From the NCBI RefSeq assembly GCF_018437275.1, contig NZ_JAAMFK010000003.1:124001-188000 (forward strand): DNA of 64,000 nt, given 5' to 3'. This stretch comes from Fructobacillus broussonetiae. GTDB taxonomy: Bacteria; Bacillota; Bacilli; Lactobacillales; Lactobacillaceae. Below are positions 24,970 through 35,588 of the stretch, in pieces. Numbering within the stretch: position 1 is the first letter of the stretch; every line of letters starts with the position of its first letter. The translations under genes were made by a program, and so were the position numbers. A model generated the notes under the pieces. The model ran no database searches, had not been told where the DNA came from, and saw only the letters and a program-made list of their open reading frames with translations.

Positions 24970-25719
24970 TTATTTTGGGTGTCTCTTGCTAAAACCTTGG
25001 TAGATCAAAAGGGAAGCAGCGACCGAAGCGTTCAATGATTGAACGTGACCAATCATTGGAATCGTCAGCATGGCATCCACCTGCTTCTTCAAAAGAGGCG
25101 AAATTCCCTTTCCTTCGTTTCCAATGACCAAGGCCGTGGCACCGGAAGCATCCCAGGTGCGGTAGTCTTGACCGTTCATATCCGTCCCAAAGACCCAGAG
25201 GCCTCGGTCCTTCAAGGTCTTAACCGTTTGAACTAAGTTCGTCACACGGCAAACCGGGACGTGTTCAATGGCTCCCGTTGAAGCCTTAGCAACCGTTCCC
25301 GTCAATTGTACGGAACGACGCTTTGGAATGATGATTCCATGAACGCCGGCTGCATCAGCCGTACGCATGATTGAACCAAGGTTATGAGGATCTTCGATTT
25401 CGTCCAAGATCAAGAAGAATGGTTCTTCTCCTGCTTCTTTGGCCTTATCAAAAAGGTCGTCTAATTCGGCATAGTCATAGGCCGCAACCGATAGGACCAA
25501 TCCCTGGTGATTGCCGCGGTCAGCAAGTTCATCCAATTTTCCCTTTGGTCCTTGCGTAACCACAAGGCCACGGTCCTTAGCCAGCTTCGTCGCCTCTTGG
25601 GCAACGCGGGGATTCAGTCCCGTTTGCAGCCAAAGCTTGTTCAGACTTTGGTCACCCTTCAAGGCTTCGATAACGGCGTGGTGACCGTAGATAAAGGCTT
25701 GATTACTTTGTTTTGGCAT
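24970..25719 (-). CDS. rlmB: 23S rRNA (guanosine2251-2'-O)-methyltransferase (TrmH family)
   Basis: The 249-residue SPOUT enzyme has AFIYGHHAVIEAL at the start and the family motifs LDEIEDPHNLGSIMRTADAAG, LVIGNEGKGIS and IPMIGHVQSLNASVAASLLIY. The ATG at 25719 with AAGGGAG is preferred; it overlaps mrnC by 17 bases, as in other Firmicutes. Confidence 0.95.
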   Translation of the reverse strand: MPKQSNQAFIYGHHAVIEALKGDQSLNKLWLQTGLNPRVAQEATKLAKDRGLVVTQGPKGKLDELADRGNHQGLVLSVAAYDYAELDDLFDKAKEAGEEPFFLILDEIEDPHNLGSIMRTADAAGVHGIIIPKRRSVQLTGTVAKASTGAIEHVPVCRVTNLVQTVKTLKDRGLWVFGTDMNGQDYRTWDASGATALVIGNEGKGISPLLKKQVDAMLTIPMIGHVQSLNASVAASLLIYQGFSKRHPK

Positions 25720-26122
25720 CGTCTGTTCTCCCTTGTTCAACTTGGTCATAAATCCAATCCATCATTTCGTCTAAGCGTTCCATCTGACCAGAAAGGTACA
25801 AGTACCCCACCATGGCTTCCACACCTGTCGAAATCCGGTAAGCCACCACGTTCGTGTTTTTAGCTTTCGTGTAGGACTTCGCGTTGCGGCCACGCTTGAA
25901 GTAGTGCGTCTCTTCATCCGTCAAGTAGTCGTCTTCACGCATCAAATCATAGATTGCGGCGTGTGCCTTAGCTGACACATAGTGCCTTGACTTCTTTTGG
26001 AGATCATTTACTTTCGTCAAACCAGTTTTTACGAGGTGTGTGCGAACCTTGATTTCATAGATGGCGTCGCCAATGTAAGCAAGAGACAACCCATTCATTT
26101 GTTCGTAGTCGAGTTTTTCCAT
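25703..26122 (-). CDS. mrnC: Mini-ribonuclease III
   Basis: The 139-residue RNase III-like protein lacks a dsRNA-binding domain. It has MNGLSLAYIGDAIYEIKVR (catalytic Asp) and HYFKRGRNAKSYTKAKN, and ends EAMVGYLYLSG. It matures 23S rRNA. It is the first gene of an mrnC-rlmB-sigH unit; cysS, its common partner, is not here. Confidence 0.93.
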   Translation of the reverse strand: MEKLDYEQMNGLSLAYIGDAIYEIKVRTHLVKTGLTKVNDLQKKSRHYVSAKAHAAIYDLMREDDYLTDEETHYFKRGRNAKSYTKAKNTNVVAYRISTGVEAMVGYLYLSGQMERLDEMMDWIYDQVEQGRTDDAKTK

Positions 26123-26135
26123 AGTCTTTCCAATG

Positions 26136-26158
26136 GAACGTGTCGTTCGAACACGTTC
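26136..26158 (-). repeat. Inverted repeat in the mrnC leader
   Basis: GAACGTGT (26136-26143) and ACACGTTC (26151-26158) with a 7-base loop lie just before the mrnC ribosome site. It may be a hairpin or an operator. Confidence 0.55.
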
Positions 26159-26273
26159 AGTCTATATTCTAAATCGTGGTAAAGCATGCTTAGCTGTCAG
26201 TTAGGGTCGTTTTTTATCCTAATTAACCGCTAATAGACAAATGTTGACGCATTCTCTATTTTTGTAGGTGCTT

Positions 26274-26321
26274 TTCAAAAAAAGAACCCGGCCTCTGGAT
26301 AAAGAAGACAGTGCCGGGATT
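26274..26321 (-). terminator. Terminator after the 26331-26780 gene
   Basis: CCCGGC...GCCGGG stem (with an 18-20 base internal segment) and seven T on the minus strand. Confidence 0.7.
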
Positions 26322-26330
26322 CGATTTTAT

Positions 26331-26780
26331 TTACTTTGCTTGTTTCTTTGCTTTCATCGCCTTGTACCAGCGCCAGCTCCACATGACAACAAAACCTAAG
26401 ATAACGGTTCCCATCAAGTGAATGGCAATGGCCCCTTGGTTTTGGGGTGGCCATATAAGGAGCGTGAAGATCAAAAGAACAAAGGACGTCATCAAAGCTT
26501 GCAACCACTGGTTCCAATTCGTGACTTGGTAATCATTGTGCGGAATGGCTTGAGGGAAAAGACGGTATTGAATCTGTTCTCCAGCTGGTGAAAACGCAGC
26601 GATGTAATAAACCGCTAACGCAAAGATGAACCAGTTGGCATCGTAAACAGAGTTTCCAGCCTTTATTCGCCAAATCAACAGTCCAAGTACGATGAGGGCT
26701 GGCACGATGGCAATGGCGTAAAGTTGCTTCTTTGACAACTTCTTGACCCATTCCATCCAGTTAATTTTCACTTCTTTCAT
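26331..26780 (-). CDS. Four-span membrane protein, function unknown
   Basis: The 149-residue product has hydrophobic segments at about 20-38, 48-65, 92-110 and 118-135, a basic N-terminus and a basic C-terminus (AMKAKKQAK). There is no recognised motif. It lies between rpoC and mrnC in the same direction with its own terminator. Confidence 0.7.
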   Translation of the reverse strand: MKEVKINWMEWVKKLSKKQLYAIAIVPALIVLGLLIWRIKAGNSVYDANWFIFALAVYYIAAFSPAGEQIQYRLFPQAIPHNDYQVTNWNQWLQALMTSFVLLIFTLLIWPPQNQGAIAIHLMGTVILGFVVMWSWRWYKAMKAKKQAK

Positions 26781-26835
26781 AGAAGCCTCCTTGAAATACT
26801 ACTTACAGTTTACTCTATTTTAGGGCTTCTCACAA

Positions 26836-26892
26836 TAAAAAAAGCCAGTTGCGAACGCTTATCAACAAGCATGGTTCGCAACTGACTTTTCT
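26836..26892 (-). terminator. rpoBC terminator
   Basis: AGTCAGTTGCGAAC and GTTCGCAACTGGCT form a 13-14 bp stem followed by seven T on the minus strand. Confidence 0.9.
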
Positions 26893-26901
26893 AATTGTAC
26901 C

Positions 26902-29900
26902 TTAGTCTTCGTGGTCCATCTTTTGGGCTACGTCGTCTAATGTAGGCATTTCTTCTGCTGAATCTTCTGGCTTTGCAACCACTTCACCAACAACTTCTGG
27001 CTTAATCTTGCGGTATTCCGTCATACCCGTTCCGGCTGGGATAATCTTACCAATGATAACATTTTCCTTAAGTCCGACAAGTGGGTCGTTCTTTCCGCGG
27101 ATAGCGGCATCCGTCAAGACACGAGTCGTTTCCTGGAAGGAAGCGGCTGACAAGAAGGAGTTCGTTTCCAAAGCGGCCTTCGTAATTCCGAGCAAGACAG
27201 GACGAGCCGTCGCTGGAATCTTACCAGCAAACAATGCTGGTTCGTTAGCACGCTTGAAGTCAGCGATATCAAGAAGTGTTCCTGGAAGAAGGTCAGTCTG
27301 ACCTGGATCCATGACGCGCACCTTACGAAGCATTTGACGAATCATAACTTCGATGTGCTTGTCGGAAACTTCGATACCCTGCAAACGGTAAACCTTTTGG
27401 ATTTCTGACAACATGTATGATTCAGTTGTCAACGTATCCGTAACGGCAAGCAATTCCTTAGGATCGATTGGTCCTTCGTTGATTGCTTCACCACGCTTGA
27501 TGAAGTCACCTTCGCCAAAGCGCATGCGAGCCGTCAATGGCAACGTGTACGTACGAGTATCCGTTTCACCTTCAATCGTGACGTCCTTTGTACGTTCAGC
27601 TGGGTTTTCTTCGATTGCAGTAATCTTACCCGTAACTTCTGAAAGTTCGGCACGTCCCTTAGGAATACGTGCTTCAACAATTTCTTGCACACGAGGCAAA
27701 CCTTGCGTGATATCGTTTCCACCGGCAACTCCACCCGTGTGGAAGTTACGCATGGTCAACTGAGTACCAGGTTCACCGATTGACTGAGCGGCAACAGTAC
27801 CAACTGCTTCACCAACCTCAACTTCTTCACCAGTGGCCAAGTTACGACCGTAGTCGAGAACGGACACACCGTGTTCAGTAGTTGAAGTGAAGACAGAACG
27901 AATCGTTACTTCTTCAATACCAGCAGCAACAATCTTCTTGGCTGCAGCTTCATCAATCATTTCGTTACGTGGCACAATCTTTTCACCAGTTTCTGGATCA
28001 AAGATTGTCTTCATGGCGTAACGACCGAGGATACGGTCGTACAATGGTTCAACCACTGAGTTACCATCGGTGATGGCAGAAACCGCCACACCGCGGTCAG
28101 AACCGTTGTCGTATTCACGAACAATAACGTCCTGAGCCACGTCGACCAAACGACGAGTCAAGTAACCAGAGTTGGCCGTCTTCAAGGCCGTATCGGACAT
28201 TCCCTTACGGGCACCGTGGGTAGAAATAAACATTTCCATAACAGTCAACCCGTCACGGAAGTTAGACGTAACTGGCAATTCGATAATCTTACCACCAGGT
28301 CCGGCCATCAATCCACGCATTCCGGCAAGCTGAACGAAGTTAGAGATGTTACCACGGGCTCCAGAATCCTGCATCATAAAGATTGGGTTCTTCAAATCGA
28401 AAGTCGTAACCAATTCGTCTTGGATGACATCCTTGGCCTTTGACCAGATTTCGATAACACGTTGGTAACGTTCCGCATCCGTGATCAAACCACGACGGAA
28501 TTGCTTTGTAACCGTAGAAACTTCCTTGTGAGCGTTAGCCAAAATTTCTGGCTTGTCAGCAAGTTCCGTAACGTCGGTCATGGCAACAGTCAAACCAGAC
28601 TTGGTTGAGATGTCATAACCGATGTCCTTCATACGGTCCAAGAGAAGTGACGTTTCCGTCACCTTGTACTGCTTGTAAACAGCAGCGATGATATCTGACA
28701 AGAAGCCCTTCTTGAATGGCTTGATCACGTCTTGATCAGCCAAGAAGTCCTTGATGTCTTGACCAGGTTCCATGAAGAAACGGTCGTCGATACCATTGAA
28801 GTTTTCTTCTGAAGGTTCGTTGATGTATGGGAAGTCAACTGGCAAGATTTCGTTGAAGATAATCTTTCCAACTGACGTAACCATGATCTTTGAACGTTGT
28901 TCATCAGTAAATGGCTTTTCTGATGGGTATGAAGACGTTTGAATTCCAACACGCGTGTGGAAGTGAACCAACTTGTTTTCGTAAGCCAAACGGGCTTCGT
29001 CAACAGAGGAGAAGATCATACCTTCTCCTTCGCGGTCTGCTTCTTCAGTGGTCAAGTAGTAGTTACCAATAACCATATCCTGAGAAGGGGCAACGATTGG
29101 GTTTCCATCCTTAGGTGCCAAGATGTGACCTGCGGCCAACATCAACAAACGAGCTTCGGCTTGCGCTTCATCAGACAAAGGCACGTGAATGGCCATCTGA
29201 TCACCATCGAAGTCGGCGTTGTACGCTTCACAGATCAATGGGTGCAAACGCATGGCCTTACCTGAAACCAATACTGGTTCGAAGGCCTGGATTCCAAGAC
29301 GGTGCAAGGTAGGTGCTCGGTTCAAAAGAACTGGGTGTTCCTTGATAACGTCTTCCAATACGTCCATGACGTCCTCGTCGGCCTTGTCGATCTTACGCTT
29401 AGCAGACTTAACGTTGCCAGCCAAACCACGGGCCGTCAATTCCTTCATGATGAATGGACGGAACAATTCGACTGCCATTGGACGTGGCAATCCCATTTGG
29501 TTCATCTTCAAGAATGGACCAACATCGATAACGGAACGACCAGAGTAGTCGACACGCTTACCAAGCAAGTTTTGACGGAAACGTCCTTGCTTACCCTTCA
29601 ACATGTGTGAAAGGGACTTCAATGGACGGTTACCAGGACCGGCAACTGGACGTCCACGACGACCGTTGTCCATCAAAGCATCGACGGCTTCTTGAAGCAT
29701 ACGCTTTTCGTTTTGAACGATGATACCTGGAGCGTGCAAGTCGAACAAACGCTTCAAACGGTTGTTACGGTTAATCACACGACGGTACAAATCGTTCAAA
29801 TCGGAAGTGGCGAAACGACCACCTTCCAATTGAACCATTGGACGCAAGTCAGGTGGGATAACAGGAATAACATCCATTACCATCCATTCTGGCTTGTTTT

Positions 29901-30561
29901 CTGATTGCAAGAAGGCCTCAATGATGTCCAAACGGCGAACCGCACGGACACGCTTTTGACCAGTTGCTTCTTGCAATTCTGCCTTCAAGGCAGCTGCTTC
30001 ACCAGCAAGGTCAACGGAAGCCAACAAATCCTTGATGGCTTCGGCTCCCATACCAGCCTTAAAGTTAGCACCGTATTCCTTCTTCAAATCGCGGTATTCG
30101 CGTTCTGTCAAAAGGCGCTTCTTTTCAACGGGTGCATCACCTGGATCAGTTACAACGTAAGAAGCGAAGTAAATGATTTCTTCCAGTGAACGTGGTGACA
30201 TGTCCAAGACCAATCCCATACGTGAAGGGATTCCCTTGAAGTACCAGATGTGCGTTACTGGGGCAGCCAATTCAATGTGACCCATTCGTTCACGACGAAC
30301 CTTTGCAGAAGTTACTTCAACTCCACAACGATCACAGACGATTCCCTTGTAACGGATCCGCTTGTACTTTCCACAGGCACATTCGTAATCCTTGGTAGGA
30401 CCAAAGATACGTTCATCAAACAAACCGTCTTTTTCCGGCTTGAGTGTTCGATAGTTAATCGTTTCAGGCTTCTTAACCTCACCATGAGACCAGTCATGGA
30501 TTTGATCAGGAGAAGCGAGACCGATTTGCATAGATTCGAACTTGTTAACATCGATTGCCAT
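26902..30561 (-). CDS. rpoC: RNA polymerase beta' subunit, second zinc site lost
   Basis: The 1219-residue product has the first zinc site intact ([19 protein letters not shown]), the active-site [16 protein letters not shown] that binds catalytic magnesium, and the bridge-helix and trigger-loop regions. The second zinc site, usually four cysteines, is absent. The DDCG position reads YDNGSDRG, and the FTC...GVCxxC region reads [15 protein letters not shown]. It lies 22 bases after rpoB. Confidence 0.99.
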   Translation of the reverse strand: MAIDVNKFESMQIGLASPDQIHDWSHGEVKKPETINYRTLKPEKDGLFDERIFGPTKDYECACGKYKRIRYKGIVCDRCGVEVTSAKVRRERMGHIELAAPVTHIWYFKGIPSRMGLVLDMSPRSLEEIIYFASYVVTDPGDAPVEKKRLLTEREYRDLKKEYGANFKAGMGAEAIKDLLASVDLAGEAAALKAELQEATGQKRVRAVRRLDIIEAFLQSENKPEWMVMDVIPVIPPDLRPMVQLEGGRFATSDLNDLYRRVINRNNRLKRLFDLHAPGIIVQNEKRMLQEAVDALMDNGRRGRPVAGPGNRPLKSLSHMLKGKQGRFRQNLLGKRVDYSGRSVIDVGPFLKMNQMGLPRPMAVELFRPFIMKELTARGLAGNVKSAKRKIDKADEDVMDVLEDVIKEHPVLLNRAPTLHRLGIQAFEPVLVSGKAMRLHPLICEAYNADFDGDQMAIHVPLSDEAQAEARLLMLAAGHILAPKDGNPIVAPSQDMVIGNYYLTTEEADREGEGMIFSSVDEARLAYENKLVHFHTRVGIQTSSYPSEKPFTDEQRSKIMVTSVGKIIFNEILPVDFPYINEPSEENFNGIDDRFFMEPGQDIKDFLADQDVIKPFKKGFLSDIIAAVYKQYKVTETSLLLDRMKDIGYDISTKSGLTVAMTDVTELADKPEILANAHKEVSTVTKQFRRGLITDAERYQRVIEIWSKAKDVIQDELVTTFDLKNPIFMMQDSGARGNISNFVQLAGMRGLMAGPGGKIIELPVTSNFRDGLTVMEMFISTHGARKGMSDTALKTANSGYLTRRLVDVAQDVIVREYDNGSDRGVAVSAITDGNSVVEPLYDRILGRYAMKTIFDPETGEKIVPRNEMIDEAAAKKIVAAGIEEVTIRSVFTSTTEHGVSVLDYGRNLATGEEVEVGEAVGTVAAQSIGEPGTQLTMRNFHTGGVAGGNDITQGLPRVQEIVEARIPKGRAELSEVTGKITAIEENPAERTKDVTIEGETDTRTYTLPLTARMRFGEGDFIKRGEAINEGPIDPKELLAVTDTLTTESYMLSEIQKVYRLQGIEVSDKHIEVMIRQMLRKVRVMDPGQTDLLPGTLLDIADFKRANEPALFAGKIPATARPVLLGITKAALETNSFLSAASFQETTRVLTDAAIRGKNDPLVGLKENVIIGKIIPAGTGMTEYRKIKPEVVGEVVAKPEDSAEEMPTLDDVAQKMDHED

Positions 30562-30583
30562 CTATTCGGTCACCTTTCTTTAA

Positions 30584-33500
30584 TTATTGTTCTTCATCGC
30601 TAAAGGTGCTTTGTTCTTGTGGGGCCTTTGGGCCGTCAACCTTATCAAAGGCAACCTTAACTTCATCGTCTTCACGGTTCAACAAGTCAGGATTTGTACG
30701 AGCCAACTTTTCCAAAGCATCAACAGGCAAGACTGAGTCGTCTTCGTCCATTTGCTTCAATTGAACGGCTTCACCTTCTTGGTTCAAGACACGCATGTCA
30801 AGACCGAGGGCTTGCAATTCCTTAACAAGAACACGGAATGATTCAGGAACACCTGGCTTAGGAATAGCATCACCCTTGATGATTGATTCATAAACCTTAA
30901 CACGACCAGCAACGTCATCAGACTTGTAAGTCAAGATTTCTTGCAAGGTGTAAGCGGCACCATAAGCTTCCAAAGCCCAAACTTCCATTTCTCCGAAACG
31001 CTGTCCACCGAACTGAGCTTTTCCACCCAATGGTTGTTGCGTAACAAGTGAGTAAGGACCGATTGAACGAGCGTGAATCTTGTCATCGACCATGTGGGCC
31101 AACTTCATGTAGTGCATAACACCAACAGCAACACGCTTGTCAAAGGCTTCTCCAGTACGTCCATCGTAAACAACAGACTTACCGTCGGCTGGCAAACCAG
31201 CTTCAGCCAATGCTTCTTCGATTTCATCATCGGAAGCACCGTCAAAGACAGGAGAAGCAACGTGGATTCCCAACTTCTTAGCTGCGTAACCCAAGTGCAA
31301 TTCCAAAACCTGTCCGATGTTCATACGAGATGGCACACCCATTGGTGACAAAAGGATGTCAATTGGGGTTCCATCAGGCATGTATGGCATGTCTTCTTCC
31401 GGAACAACGACTGAAACAGTACCCTTGTTTCCGTGACGACCGGCCATCTTGTCACCAACTTGGATCTTACGCTTTTGAGCGATGTAAACACGAACCATTT
31501 GGTTGACACCCGGTGACAATTCGTCACCGTTTTCTGGCGTGTAGATACGTACAGACTGTACGACTCCACCACCACCGTGTGGCACCTTCAATGAAGTATC
31601 GCGAACTTCGCGAGCCTTTTCACCGAAGATGGCGTGCAAAAGTCGTTCTTCGGCTGAAAGGTCCGTAACACCCTTAGGCGTAACCTTACCAACAAGGATG
31701 TCGCCATCCTTAACTTCTGCACCAACACGGATAATTCCGTTTTCATCCAAATCACGAAGTTGTTCTTCTGACGTGTTAGGGATTTCGCGGGTAATTTCTT
31801 CAGGGCCAAGCTTCGTATCACGGGCCTCTGAGTCATATTCTTCAATGTGAATTGACGTGTAAACGTCTTCACGGACCAAACGTTCGTTCAAGATGATGGC
31901 ATCTTCGAAGTTGTATCCTTGCCAAGTCATGAAGGCAATCAATGGGTTTTGTCCCAAGGCCAATTCACCGAGTTCCATTGAAGGTCCGTCGGCCAAGATT
32001 TGGTCTTCTTCGATTTGCTCTCCAACCTTAACGATTGGCTTTTGGTTGTAGTTCTTACCACCGTTTGAACGACGGAACTTCATCAATTCGTAGGTGTCCA
32101 ACTGTCCATCTTCACGACGGATACGGATTTCCTTCGCATCAACGTATTCCACTTCACCGGCAGCAGTTGAAATCAAAGCAGCACCAGAATCATGGGCAGC
32201 CTTGTATTCAACACCAGTACCAACGATAGGCGCGTGCGGATCCAACAATGGAACCGCCTGACGCTGCATGTTGGCACCCATCAAAGCACGGTTGGAGTCA
32301 TCGTTTTCCAAGAAAGGAATAACTGAAGTTCCAACAGAAACAACTTGCTTTGGTGAAACGTCGACGTAGTCGATCTTTTCAACTGGCGTTTCGATGTTTT
32401 CTTCACCGTAGCGGGCCATGGCCGTGGCGTGAACGAATGAACCGTCATCTTCCAATTCCGTGTTGGCCTGCGCAACGATGTAGTTATCTTCTTCATCGGC
32501 CGTCAAGTAATCGATCTTTTCGGTAACCTTGTGCGTACCCCAGTCAACACGACGGTATGGCGTTTCGATGAATCCATACTTGTTGATGCGACCGTAAGTG
32601 GCCAAGGAGTTGATCAAACCGATGTTAGGACCTTCGGGCGTTTCGATTGGGTCAATACGGCCATAGTGGGTGTAGTGAACGTCTCGAACTTCAACTCCGG
32701 CACGGTCACGAGTCAAACCACCAGGTCCAAGGGCTGACAAACGACGCTTGTGGTTCATTTCCCCAAGTGGGTTCGTCTGATCCATGAACTGTGAAAGTTG
32801 TGATGAACCGAAGAATTCCTTCAATGATGCAACAACCGGACGGATGTTGATCAATTGTTGTGGCGTTACCGTTGCGGCATCTTGGATGGACATGCGTTCG
32901 CGAACAACACGTTCCATACGAGTCAAACCAATACGGAATTGGTTTTGCAACAATTCACCGACAGAACGGATACGACGGTTACCCAAGTGGTCGATGTCAT
33001 CGACTGAACCAACACCTTCTTGCAAGTTCATGAAGTAGTTCATTCCTGCAATGATGTCGGCTGGGCGAACGTTGTGTTCTTCTTCAGGCAAGTGACCGTT
33101 ACCAATAACGAGCAACGTCTTGTCTGGGTTTTCAGGTGATTCAATCTTGATCTTTTGCAAGATAACTGGGTCTTGCAAGACAGCGTCACCAGATGGTGTG
33201 TACGTTACCGTCTTGAAGTCAGGGTTATCCAAGAATGGTGCCAACTTAGCCATAACAGCCTTGTCCACAACCGTTCCCTTTTCGGCGATGATTTCACCAG
33301 AATCTGGATCAGCCAATGTTTCGGCCAACGTCTGGTTCAACAAACGCGTCTTCAAAGACAACTTCTTGTTGATCTTGTAGCGACCAACAGGAGCCAAGTC
33401 GTAACGCTTTGGATCGAAGAAACGAGCAACCAAAAGAGCACGTGATGATTCAGGCGTCTTTGGTTCTCCCGGACGCAAGCGTTCGTAGATGTCCTTCAAT

Positions 33501-34213
33501 GATTCTTCAACACGGGAATCGGACATGTTCTTGTGAACGTCCTTTTCCAAAGTCATGTTCAAAGCATCGTATTGGTCTGAGAAGATGTCGATGATGTCTG
33601 AGTCAGAACCGAATCCGAGGGCACGGACCAATTCAGTCATCAACAACTTACGCGTACGGTCGATACGAACGTTGGCGATACCCTTGGCATCCGTTTCGTA
33701 TTCCAACCAAGCACCACGGTTAGGGATAACCGTTGCGCCGAAGTGTGGACGACCATTCTTGTCAGCTTCTTGGTTGTAGTAGATACCAGGAGAACGAACA
33801 AGCTGTGAAACGATTACTCGTTCCGCACCGTTAACAATGAATGTACCTTCTTTGGTCATCAATGGGAAGTCACCGAAGAAGACGTCTTGAGACTTAATTT
33901 CTCCGGTTTCCTTGTTTGTCAAACGCAAAGTTACGTGCAAAGGTGCTGAGTAGTTTGCATCGTGTTCACGGGCTTCATCGATCGTGTACTTTGGTTCCAT
34001 CAACTGGTAGTCGACGTATTCCAAAGACAAGTTACCGTTGAAGTCTTCAATTGGCATGATGTCGTTAAACATCTCCTTGATTCCTTCATCCAGGAACCAC
34101 TGGTAAGAAGCCGTTTGTACCTCAATCAAGTTCGGAAGATCTAGCACTTCTTTGATGCTAGCATACGAACGGCGGGTACGGTGTTTACCATATTTTACTA
34201 AATGTCCTGCCAC
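30584..34213 (-). CDS. rpoB: RNA polymerase beta subunit
   Basis: The 1209-residue product has all core regions: [31 protein letters not shown] around the rifampicin pocket (written here in parts: [27 protein letters not shown]), [14 protein letters not shown] and the C-terminal clamp. I choose the GTG at 34213 ([17 protein letters not shown]), the family's usual start, with GAGGTGA 6 bases upstream. An in-frame GTG at 34222 overlaps that site. The rifampicin-region residues look wild type by eye. Confidence 0.98.
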   Translation of the reverse strand: MAGHLVKYGKHRTRRSYASIKEVLDLPNLIEVQTASYQWFLDEGIKEMFNDIMPIEDFNGNLSLEYVDYQLMEPKYTIDEAREHDANYSAPLHVTLRLTNKETGEIKSQDVFFGDFPLMTKEGTFIVNGAERVIVSQLVRSPGIYYNQEADKNGRPHFGATVIPNRGAWLEYETDAKGIANVRIDRTRKLLMTELVRALGFGSDSDIIDIFSDQYDALNMTLEKDVHKNMSDSRVEESLKDIYERLRPGEPKTPESSRALLVARFFDPKRYDLAPVGRYKINKKLSLKTRLLNQTLAETLADPDSGEIIAEKGTVVDKAVMAKLAPFLDNPDFKTVTYTPSGDAVLQDPVILQKIKIESPENPDKTLLVIGNGHLPEEEHNVRPADIIAGMNYFMNLQEGVGSVDDIDHLGNRRIRSVGELLQNQFRIGLTRMERVVRERMSIQDAATVTPQQLINIRPVVASLKEFFGSSQLSQFMDQTNPLGEMNHKRRLSALGPGGLTRDRAGVEVRDVHYTHYGRIDPIETPEGPNIGLINSLATYGRINKYGFIETPYRRVDWGTHKVTEKIDYLTADEEDNYIVAQANTELEDDGSFVHATAMARYGEENIETPVEKIDYVDVSPKQVVSVGTSVIPFLENDDSNRALMGANMQRQAVPLLDPHAPIVGTGVEYKAAHDSGAALISTAAGEVEYVDAKEIRIRREDGQLDTYELMKFRRSNGGKNYNQKPIVKVGEQIEEDQILADGPSMELGELALGQNPLIAFMTWQGYNFEDAIILNERLVREDVYTSIHIEEYDSEARDTKLGPEEITREIPNTSEEQLRDLDENGIIRVGAEVKDGDILVGKVTPKGVTDLSAEERLLHAIFGEKAREVRDTSLKVPHGGGGVVQSVRIYTPENGDELSPGVNQMVRVYIAQKRKIQVGDKMAGRHGNKGTVSVVVPEEDMPYMPDGTPIDILLSPMGVPSRMNIGQVLELHLGYAAKKLGIHVASPVFDGASDDEIEEALAEAGLPADGKSVVYDGRTGEAFDKRVAVGVMHYMKLAHMVDDKIHARSIGPYSLVTQQPLGGKAQFGGQRFGEMEVWALEAYGAAYTLQEILTYKSDDVAGRVKVYESIIKGDAIPKPGVPESFRVLVKELQALGLDMRVLNQEGEAVQLKQMDEDDSVLPVDALEKLARTNPDLLNREDDEVKVAFDKVDGPKAPQEQSTFSDEEQ

Positions 34214-34312
34214 ACTTATCACCTCATCTAAAATTCCACTGTTTCAATGAAAATAAATATTACAATTTCATGAAAAATTGCCAAAAAAGTCCTTATTTTT
34301 ACCAGCTAAGGC

Positions 34313-34357
34313 ACAAAAAAAGCAAGTCTCGCGTCTTTAAAAAACGCGGACCTTGCC
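34313..34357 (-). terminator. Attenuator-like terminator in the rpoBC leader
   Basis: GCAAG...CGCGT / ACGCG...CTTGC stem followed by seven T (34320-34314) lies about 70 bases after the promoter and 100 bases before rpoB, so it is inside the 5' leader. Confidence 0.75.
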
Positions 34358-34399
34358 TTCTATAAGGGCTTTGATGGACAATAGATCACCAAACGCCAT
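34337..34399 (-). CDS. Candidate 20-residue leader peptide overlapping the rpoBC attenuator
   Basis: An ATG at 34399 opens MAFGDLLSIKALIEGKVRVF and stops (TAA) in the loop of the attenuator stem. There is no good ribosome site before it, so it could be chance. If translated, ribosome position could affect folding of the terminator. Confidence 0.25.
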   Translation of the reverse strand: MAFGDLLSIKALIEGKVRVF

Positions 34400-34425
34400 A
34401 TTTATTTACAGTGTTACTGTTTAAA

Positions 34426-34453
34426 ATTATACGTGAAATTAGCAAAATTGCAA
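34426..34453 (-). promoter_or_regulatory. rpoBC promoter
   Basis: TTGCAA (34453-34448), 16-base spacer and TATAAT (34431-34426). The first transcribed base would be near 34419. Confidence 0.75.
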
Positions 34454-34525
34454 GGGACAACCTTGACAAAATTCTTCTGAAAGGGTAATAGGTACAGACC
34501 ACTTCAAAATATCTTATTGTATATA

Positions 34526-34560
34526 GAAAAAAGTCCCAGCCGAACCGGCTGGGGCTTTTA
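34526..34560 (-). terminator. Terminator after the small membrane protein gene
   Basis: AGCCCCAGCCGGTTCGGCTGGGACT hairpin plus T-run. Confidence 0.8.
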
Positions 34561-34564
34561 ATTC

Positions 34565-34756
34565 TTAGTTTTTCTTTTCTTTATCTGAATGCTTAGCAAT
34601 AAAGGCAGATACCAAGTTCATCAAGATGAAGAAAATCACCGTTTCAATGATGTCCTCGGTTAAATTACCCGTCCCAAAGGCAAAGTGAATCACCAAGAAG
34701 AACACGACAGCTCCAACTAGGTTTGCTACGATATTTGCTTTCAACTTTTCAATCAT
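34565..34756 (-). CDS. Small two-span membrane protein
   Basis: The 63-residue product has two hydrophobic helices (about 9-27 and 36-53) and a basic tail (KHSDKEKKN). The ATG at 34756 follows AGGGAGAA. It lies next to the divergent Bce regulator gene, but no functional link is evident. Confidence 0.65.
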   Translation of the reverse strand: MIEKLKANIVANLVGAVVFFLVIHFAFGTGNLTEDIIETVIFFILMNLVSAFIAKHSDKEKKN

Positions 34757-34820
34757 TCTTATTCTCCCTATTTAATATCAACCAGTAGTATACCTGATTT
34801 GTTGCCCCTTTTCGATAGTG

Positions 34821-34862
34821 TATAATAGGGATTAACTAAACCAGCCGAAGCTGGCTTTTTCT
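34821..34862 (+). promoter_or_regulatory. Promoter and very early terminator-like hairpin before the Bce regulator gene
   Basis: TATAAT (34821-34826) is followed after about 14 bases by CCAGC-CGAA-GCTGG-C-TTTTT (34841-34860). A transcript from this -10 would reach the hairpin within about 10 bases of its start, an unusual position for a leader terminator. Confidence 0.5.
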
Positions 34863-34904
34863 TTTCATAAAGTAAGATGCATTTATATAGTAGAAAGTTG
34901 CAAA

Positions 34905-35588
34905 ATGACCGAGCGTATTTTCATCGTCGAGGACAATCAAGAAATCGTAGACCTGTTAAAAAAAGGCCTAATAGGATGGGGATTTGACGTCGCCTCCTGC
35001 CAGGACTTCCACGACGTCGTCTTGGAAGTCACTGACTTTGCCCCTAGTCTCGTCCTAATGGACGTGAACCTTCCCTTCTTCAACGGTTTCTACTGGACGC
35101 AAGAGATACGTAAGAAAAGTTTGATGCCAATCATCTTCTTATCATCCCGTGATGCCGACACGGACCAGATCATGGCCATGAATCTCGGTGCCGACGATTA
35201 CATCACAAAGCCATTTAACTTGGATTTGTTAATCGTGAAGATTAAGGCCCTGCTCCGACGAACCGCCGATAGCGGCCATGGGGCCCCAACTTCAAAATTG
35301 ATGTACAAGGATTTTGCCTTGAACATTCTTGAAAACCAGTTGGAAAAGGGTGAAGAAGCGGTCGCTTTGAGTAAAAACGAAACGAAACTGCTTTACCCAT
35401 TGTTTGAAAACGCGGGTGAAGTCGTTGCCCGCGAAACCATTATGGAAGATCTCTGGGATGACGAGCTTTTCGTTGATCGAAACACACTCTCGGTCATGGT
35501 GAACCGAATTCGAACAAAGACGAAAGATATCGATTTCGGGCCACATCTAGAGACCGTTAAGGGAAAGGGGTTGAAGTTAGATGATTAA
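34905..35588 (+). CDS. BceR-like response regulator (OmpR family)
   Basis: The 227-residue product has a receiver domain with acidic pocket (ED at 9-10), phospho-acceptor Asp53 (LVLMDVNLP) and Lys102. The C-terminal winged helix (LSKNETKLLYPLFENAGEVVARE, NTLSVMVNRIRTK) follows. It overlaps the kinase gene by eight bases. Bce regulators control a neighbouring peptide-antibiotic transporter. Confidence 0.92.
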   Translation: MTERIFIVEDNQEIVDLLKKGLIGWGFDVASCQDFHDVVLEVTDFAPSLVLMDVNLPFFNGFYWTQEIRKKSLMPIIFLSSRDADTDQIMAMNLGADDYITKPFNLDLLIVKIKALLRRTADSGHGAPTSKLMYKDFALNILENQLEKGEEAVALSKNETKLLYPLFENAGEVVARETIMEDLWDDELFVDRNTLSVMVNRIRTKTKDIDFGPHLETVKGKGLKLDD

